DNA of 64,000 nucleotides, from assembly GCF_017893965.1 (NCBI RefSeq), contig NZ_CP054142.1, forward strand, positions 2,594,288 through 2,658,287. The letters run 5' to 3'. Origin of the DNA: Treponema parvum. Its GTDB lineage: Bacteria > Spirochaetota > Spirochaetia > Treponematales > Treponemataceae. Below are positions 59,486-64,000 of this stretch, one piece after another. The notes beneath the pieces are model-generated. The model saw only the letters and a program-made list of their open reading frames with translations. It had not been told where the DNA came from and did not search any database. The translations under genes and the position numbers were made by a program. The number at the start of each line of letters is the position of its first letter. Within the stretch, counting starts at the first letter, position 1.

Positions 59486-61942
59486 TTATTTGTCTTTTTC
59501 GTTGTTTTGGGCTACGCGGTCGATTCCTATAAGATAATCGGGATCTTCTATTTTAAGAATGCTCACTCCGCTGGCGTTTGTTCCCTGCTTGTTTATAGCC
59601 GAAGCGAGTACCCGCAGCGTCTTTCCCTGGCTCGTCATACAGACAATCTCATCCGTTTCAGCCGCCGCCAAAGTCCCTATTATCTCTCCGCGGGCTTCGG
59701 TATTTCCGAATATGCGCTGGCCGCCGGTTCCTCTGCCGTGCGAAAGGAATTGATCAAAGTCTATGCGTTTTCCGTATCCTTTTTCCGTCATCACCAAGAT
59801 GGATTTGTCGTTTTCTATTCTTACGGCGCCGGTCAACTCGTCTCCGTCGCGTAAACGAATGCCGCGTACACCCCGGCTGGCCCGTCCCATCTGCCGTATA
59901 TCCGTTTCGGAAACTCTGAGCGCCTGACCTCTTCTGGTAACGAACATTATTTCATCCGAACCCGTCGTTAAAATGGAGCTCACGAGCTTGTCGCCGTCAT
60001 CCAATTTTATGGAAATAATTCCCCTTGTCTTTGCATTGGAGAAATCCGTTACGGGCGTCTTTTTTACAATTCCGTTTGCGGTAGTCATAAAAAGATAAGT
60101 GTTTTCCTCAAAATCTTTAAGCGCCACTATCGTAGTTATCTCTTCGTTTGCGGAAACGGCCAAAAGACTTTTTATGTGGGAACCCCTGCTCGTTCTTGCC
60201 GCTTCGGGAATTTCATGCACTTTGATCCAATAAGCCCTGCCCTCGTTCGTTATGAACATAAGGTAATCGTGAGTGGAAGCTATAAAAAGCTGGTTGATAT
60301 AATCGTTTTCAACAAGGTTTGCGCTTGCGCTTCCTTTTCCGCCTCTGCCCTGTTGTTTATACAGAACCGCCGGAACGCGCTTTATATAACCCAGTTTCGA
60401 AATCAAAATAACGACGTCTTCTTCTTTTATCATATCCTCGACGTTGATATCTTCGACTTCGTCGGCTACAATATCGGTTTTTCTGTCGTCGCCGTATTTT
60501 TCCGCTATTTCGTTGGTTTCGGTTTTTATCAATTCCAATATTTTTTCATGGTGTTCCAGCAAATCGCGAAGATGAGCTATCAACGCTTCAAGCTCGGCTA
60601 TTTCTTTTTTAAGCTCATCGATCTGCAGATGAGTGAGTCGTTTAAGCTGCATGTCAACGATAGCCTGCGCCTGAACGTCGTCAAACGAAAACCTCTGCAT
60701 AAGGGCGTTCTTTGCGTCTTCCGTGTCGCGGCTGGATCGAATGAGTTTTATAACTTCGTCGATATTGTTGATCGCAATTATGAGAGCTTCAAGTATATGA
60801 GCCCGCGCTAAGGCCTTAGCCAAATCATACTTTGTGCGTCTGGTAACCACTTCGTCTCTGTGTTCGACAAAGTATTTTACAAGATCTTTAAGATTTAAGA
60901 TTTGAGGCCGACCCTTTACAAGCGCAAGGTTTATAACGCCGAAATTCGATTGCAACGCCGTCTTGGTAAAAAGCTGGTTCAATACTATTTTTGTGATAGC
61001 TCCCCGCTTCAGATCGACAACTATTCTCATGCCGACGCGATCCGACGATTCGTCGTTTATACCGGCGATGCCGTCTATAGCCTTGTTTCTTGCCAACTCC
61101 GCTATTCTTTCACACAAAACCTTAGTATTTATACCGTAAGGAACTTCCGTAAAGACGATAGACTCTTTTCCGTTTTTTAAAGTTTCTATCGTAAATTTTC
61201 CTCTTACGATGATTTTACCGCGGCCGGTCTTATAAGCTTTTTTTATGCCCGCCTTGCCGAAAATTATCCCGCCGGTCGGAAAATCCGGTCCTTTTATATA
61301 TCTGCAAAGTTCGTCAACCTCGATTTCGGGATTGTCTATATAAGCCGTCACCGCCGCCGCTATTTCCTTTAAGTTGTGAGGCGGCATATTTGTAGCCATA
61401 CCTACGGCAATTCCGGACGAGCCGTTCGCCAAAAGAAACGGAAATTTTGCAGGAAGAACCGTCGGTTCCTGAGTGGTTTCGTCAAAGTTGGGAATAAAAT
61501 TAACCGTGTCCTTACCTATGTCTACCGTCATCTCTTCGGCAAGTTTTGCCATCTTCGCTTCGGTATAACGGTAGGCTGCCGCCGGATCTCCGGCTATGGT
61601 TCCGAAATTTCCCTGAGGAGTGATAACGGGATATCGTAAAGAAAAATCCTGCCCCAATCGCACAAGCGCGTCATAAACCGAAGCGTCTCCGTGAGGGTGA
61701 TAACTTCCCAAAACGTCGCCTACGATCTTCGCGCATTTTCGCGTAGGTCCGTTATTGCGCAGGCCCCGCTCTTCCATCGCGTATAAAATTCTTCGATGAA
61801 CGGGTTTTAAACCGTCGCGGACATCCGGCAAAGCGCGGCTTACGATGACGGACATGGAATAATCTATATAGGCCTGCTTTACTTCAGTATCGATAGGTAT
61901 GGGAATCAGGGTTCCGCCTTCGGGCGTTTTTATCTCTTCCAT
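59486..61942 (-). CDS. gyrA: DNA gyrase subunit A
   Basis: The 818-residue subunit cuts and rejoins DNA in negative supercoiling. The quinolone-resistance region reads GDVLGSYHPHGDASVYDALVRLGQDF, and the catalytic Tyr is in AAAYRYTEAKM (near 122). The C-terminal beta-pinwheel has the GyrA box QGRGGKG. An AAGGA site precedes the ATG, 11 bases after gyrB. The hairpin AGTTTGC-ACC-GCAAACT lies just after the stop, similar to the CGAGTTTGC repeat family. Confidence 0.97.
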   Translation of the reverse strand: MEEIKTPEGGTLIPIPIDTEVKQAYIDYSMSVIVSRALPDVRDGLKPVHRRILYAMEERGLRNNGPTRKCAKIVGDVLGSYHPHGDASVYDALVRLGQDFSLRYPVITPQGNFGTIAGDPAAAYRYTEAKMAKLAEEMTVDIGKDTVNFIPNFDETTQEPTVLPAKFPFLLANGSSGIAVGMATNMPPHNLKEIAAAVTAYIDNPEIEVDELCRYIKGPDFPTGGIIFGKAGIKKAYKTGRGKIIVRGKFTIETLKNGKESIVFTEVPYGINTKVLCERIAELARNKAIDGIAGINDESSDRVGMRIVVDLKRGAITKIVLNQLFTKTALQSNFGVINLALVKGRPQILNLKDLVKYFVEHRDEVVTRRTKYDLAKALARAHILEALIIAINNIDEVIKLIRSSRDTEDAKNALMQRFSFDDVQAQAIVDMQLKRLTHLQIDELKKEIAELEALIAHLRDLLEHHEKILELIKTETNEIAEKYGDDRKTDIVADEVEDINVEDMIKEEDVVILISKLGYIKRVPAVLYKQQGRGGKGSASANLVENDYINQLFIASTHDYLMFITNEGRAYWIKVHEIPEAARTSRGSHIKSLLAVSANEEITTIVALKDFEENTYLFMTTANGIVKKTPVTDFSNAKTRGIISIKLDDGDKLVSSILTTGSDEIMFVTRRGQALRVSETDIRQMGRASRGVRGIRLRDGDELTGAVRIENDKSILVMTEKGYGKRIDFDQFLSHGRGTGGQRIFGNTEARGEIIGTLAAAETDEIVCMTSQGKTLRVLASAINKQGTNASGVSILKIEDPDYLIGIDRVAQNNEKDK

Positions 61943-61953
61943 TAAAAAATCCT

Positions 61954-63870
61954 TTAAACGTCAAGGTTGGCGTAGACGGCGTTTTCTTCTATGAATTGCC
62001 GTCTGGGTTCAACTTCTTCTCCCATAAGGACGCTGAAGATCTTATCCGCCGCAACGGCGTCCGGCAATGTAACTCTTTTCATCTTTCTGCGGGAAGGATC
62101 CATTGTGGTTTCCCACAATTGAGTTCCGTCCATTTCACCCAATCCCTTATAGCGTTGTACCGATATTTTATCCGTGTCGGCTCCTATGTCCGAAATAATC
62201 CTGGTTTTTTCATCGTCGTCATAGACATACCATTCTTTTTTTTGGTAGCTGATTCTATATAGCGGCGGCATGGCAAGATAAACATATCCGTCTTCTATGA
62301 TCTGCGGCATGTATCTGAAAAAAAACGTTAAAAGCAAGGTACGTATGTGAGATCCGTCAACGTCGGCATCCGCCATGATTATTATCTTATGATAGCGGAG
62401 TTTTGAAATATTGAATTCCTTTCCGATTCCCGCGCCGAGGGACGCAATTACCGGCTCGAGTTTTTCATTGTTTATAACCTTGTCTATACGGGCTTTTTCA
62501 ACATTGAGCATTTTGCCCCAAAGAGGAAGGATGGCCTGTGTTTTGCTGTCTCGGCCTTTCTTTGCCGAACCGCCGGCCGAATCTCCTTCGACTATGTATA
62601 CTTCGCAAAGAGAGGGATCTTTTAAAGAACAATCCGAAAGTTTTCCCGGAAGACCGAAACTGTCCAAACCGGATTTTTTGCGCGTAGCATCCTTAGCTTT
62701 ACGGGCGGCAATTCTCGCGGCGGCTTCGCTCACGGACTTTTCAAGGATCTTTTCGGTTTCCGAAGGATTTTGCTCAAAAAACAACACAAGTTTTTCTTTT
62801 ATAAGATTTTCCACTATGCCGCGAACTTCAGTGTTGCCGAGTTTTGTTTTTGTCTGTCCTTCAAACTGAGGTTCCGGAACTTTTACGGACAAAACCGCCG
62901 TTAAGCCTGCCCTCACATCTTCTCCGGACAGTTTTTCATCCTTGTCGAGCCGCTTTTGCAACTTAGGATATTTTTCAAGGAATTTGTTCATTACAAAGGT
63001 AAGACCTGTTTTAAATCCCTCTAAGTGTGTTCCTCCCTCGCGCGTATTGATGTCGTTTACATAGCTGTAAATGTTTTCCACATATCCGTCGTTGTACTGC
63101 ATGGCAATTTCCGCAAGGACGTCGTTTTCGGAACCTTCCATATAAATCGGCTCGGCCGGAACGGTAGATTTTCCTTCGTCGAGATAAGAAACAAAATGTT
63201 TTATTCCGCCTTCAAATTTAAATACTATTTCTTTGGGAGTTTCAAGTCTTTCGTCGCGAAAGACAATCGTAATTCCGCTGTTTAAAAAAGCCAATTCTCT
63301 TAAGCGCTTTGCAAGAACGTCGAAATTATATGTCGTCGTTTCGGTAAAGATGGATTTGTCCGCTTTCCACCTGATCATCGTGCCGTGACTTTCAGAATCT
63401 CCTACAACTTCCACCTTAGTCTTCGGAATTCCCGTTTCATATTTTTGAACGTATTTTTTTCCGTCGCGTTCGATAAAGGCTTCCATCCATTCGGAAAGAG
63501 CGTTTACGCAGCTTACGCCTACGCCGTGAAGTCCGCCTGAAACCTTATAAGATCCCTTATCGAATTTACCGCCAGCATGCAGTCTTGTTAAAACAAGTTC
63601 AAGCGCGCTTATGTGTTCCGTAGGGTGTATGTCCACCGGAATGCCCCGCCCGTTATCCACAACGCGGCAGATATCGTCCTTTTCAAGAGCTACGGTTATA
63701 GTATCGCAAAAACCGGCCATTGCCTCGTCTATGCTGTTATCGACAACTTCATACACCAGATGGTTTAAACCTTCCGGACCGGTCGATCCGATATACATTC
63801 CGGGTCTTTTACGAACCGCATCAAGTCCTTTGAGAACTTGAATATTACCGGCTGAATATGTAGCTGTCAT
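61954..63870 (-). CDS. gyrB: DNA gyrase subunit B
   Basis: The 638-residue ATPase subunit has the GHKL site with VVDNSIDEAMAGF, DNGRGIPVDIH and GGLHGVGVSCVNALS, the transducer domain, and the TOPRIM domain with EGDSAGGSAKKGRD and MADADVDGSHIRTLLLTF. The C-terminus RRQFIEENAVYANLDV is typical. Length is normal for non-enterobacterial GyrB. AAGGACG precedes the ATG. It forms an operon with gyrA. Confidence 0.98.
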   Translation of the reverse strand: MTATYSAGNIQVLKGLDAVRKRPGMYIGSTGPEGLNHLVYEVVDNSIDEAMAGFCDTITVALEKDDICRVVDNGRGIPVDIHPTEHISALELVLTRLHAGGKFDKGSYKVSGGLHGVGVSCVNALSEWMEAFIERDGKKYVQKYETGIPKTKVEVVGDSESHGTMIRWKADKSIFTETTTYNFDVLAKRLRELAFLNSGITIVFRDERLETPKEIVFKFEGGIKHFVSYLDEGKSTVPAEPIYMEGSENDVLAEIAMQYNDGYVENIYSYVNDINTREGGTHLEGFKTGLTFVMNKFLEKYPKLQKRLDKDEKLSGEDVRAGLTAVLSVKVPEPQFEGQTKTKLGNTEVRGIVENLIKEKLVLFFEQNPSETEKILEKSVSEAAARIAARKAKDATRKKSGLDSFGLPGKLSDCSLKDPSLCEVYIVEGDSAGGSAKKGRDSKTQAILPLWGKMLNVEKARIDKVINNEKLEPVIASLGAGIGKEFNISKLRYHKIIIMADADVDGSHIRTLLLTFFFRYMPQIIEDGYVYLAMPPLYRISYQKKEWYVYDDDEKTRIISDIGADTDKISVQRYKGLGEMDGTQLWETTMDPSRRKMKRVTLPDAVAADKIFSVLMGEEVEPRRQFIEENAVYANLDV

Positions 63871-63964
63871 TATTTTCGTCCTTAAATTTGATTAATGTAA
63901 TTCCTTCTATTATATGAAATAAGCAAAATTTAAAAATAGAAACGTAAATAATAGTATATCGATA

Positions 63965-63994
63965 TTGCAGAAAAAAGTAAAGACAGTCTATAAT
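63965..63994 (+). promoter_or_regulatory. Promoter reading out of the window
   Basis: TTGCAG and TATAAT are 18 bp apart, pointing to a gene beyond the right edge, divergent from gyrB. The 130-bp gap is AT-rich. Confidence 0.5.
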
Positions 63995-64000
63995 GAGATT

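Noticed and set aside
1..64000. tRNA or rRNA genes
   Set aside because: I looked in the intergenic gaps for cloverleaf arms and T-loop patterns and found none that hold up; a tRNAscan-type search would be needed to exclude them.

Overview
The window looks like chromosomal DNA from a Treponema-like spirochaete. The pointers are a short archaeal/eukaryotic-type PheT (about 580 residues, known in spirochaetes), an integron whose integrase points the same way as its cassettes (described for Treponema denticola), many TRAP transporter and lipoprotein genes, and moderate-GC housekeeping DNA interrupted by AT-rich acquired segments. The genus is an inference; no rRNA or tRNA was found to confirm it. 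The gyrB-gyrA pair and an exact parS site near the right edge suggest the replication origin is not far away.

Layout. 0-7.4 kb: end of a flavoprotein, a lipoprotein with an acyl-CoA synthetase, a phosphohexomutase, and the metK-nth-mscS operon. 7.6-15.6 kb: a lone CBM48 protein, ftsK, pfkA, a 5'-nucleotidase lipoprotein, a LacI regulator and rpsD. 15.7-21.9 kb: a sensory and transport unit with a DctP-like lipoprotein, sensor kinase, AraC-type response regulator and a complete DctP-DctQ-DctM TRAP transporter. 22-30.2 kb: AEC and EamA transporters, a Gx/EcfT-like membrane pair, an amino-acid ABC transporter without its ATPase joined to an unusual thioredoxin-reductase-like flavoprotein, asnA and yhbY.

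30.5-39.1 kb is an AT-rich accessory island: a chromosomal integron with an IntI-type integrase carrying an extra N-terminal domain, a probable attI, two complete attC sites, one long composite attC, one half attC and one degenerate attC. Its cassettes encode membrane and secreted proteins, an HATPase/STAS-like/membrane trio, a chimeric HigB with HigA, and a DUF2271-like protein with a flavodoxin. A SAP-domain gene and a RelB-YoeB module lie on the other side of the integrase.

39.3-53.9 kb: carA followed by a carB-dapF gene fusion whose epimerase domain lacks the first catalytic cysteine, then an Rsm22-like methyltransferase, a MerR regulator, der, ptsI, htpG, a putative outer-membrane protein and an arginase-family gene. 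54-64 kb: mazEF, pheT, a type III toxin-antitoxin locus (ToxI repeat RNA plus a frameshifted ToxN), argA, parS, gyrA and gyrB.

The strongest leads are the carB-dapF fusion, the inverted-orientation integron with its three-gene cassette, the ToxIN locus, the parS palindrome, a dispersed hairpin repeat family that also enters coding sequence, and several genes whose -10 box lies only 6-11 bp from the start codon.
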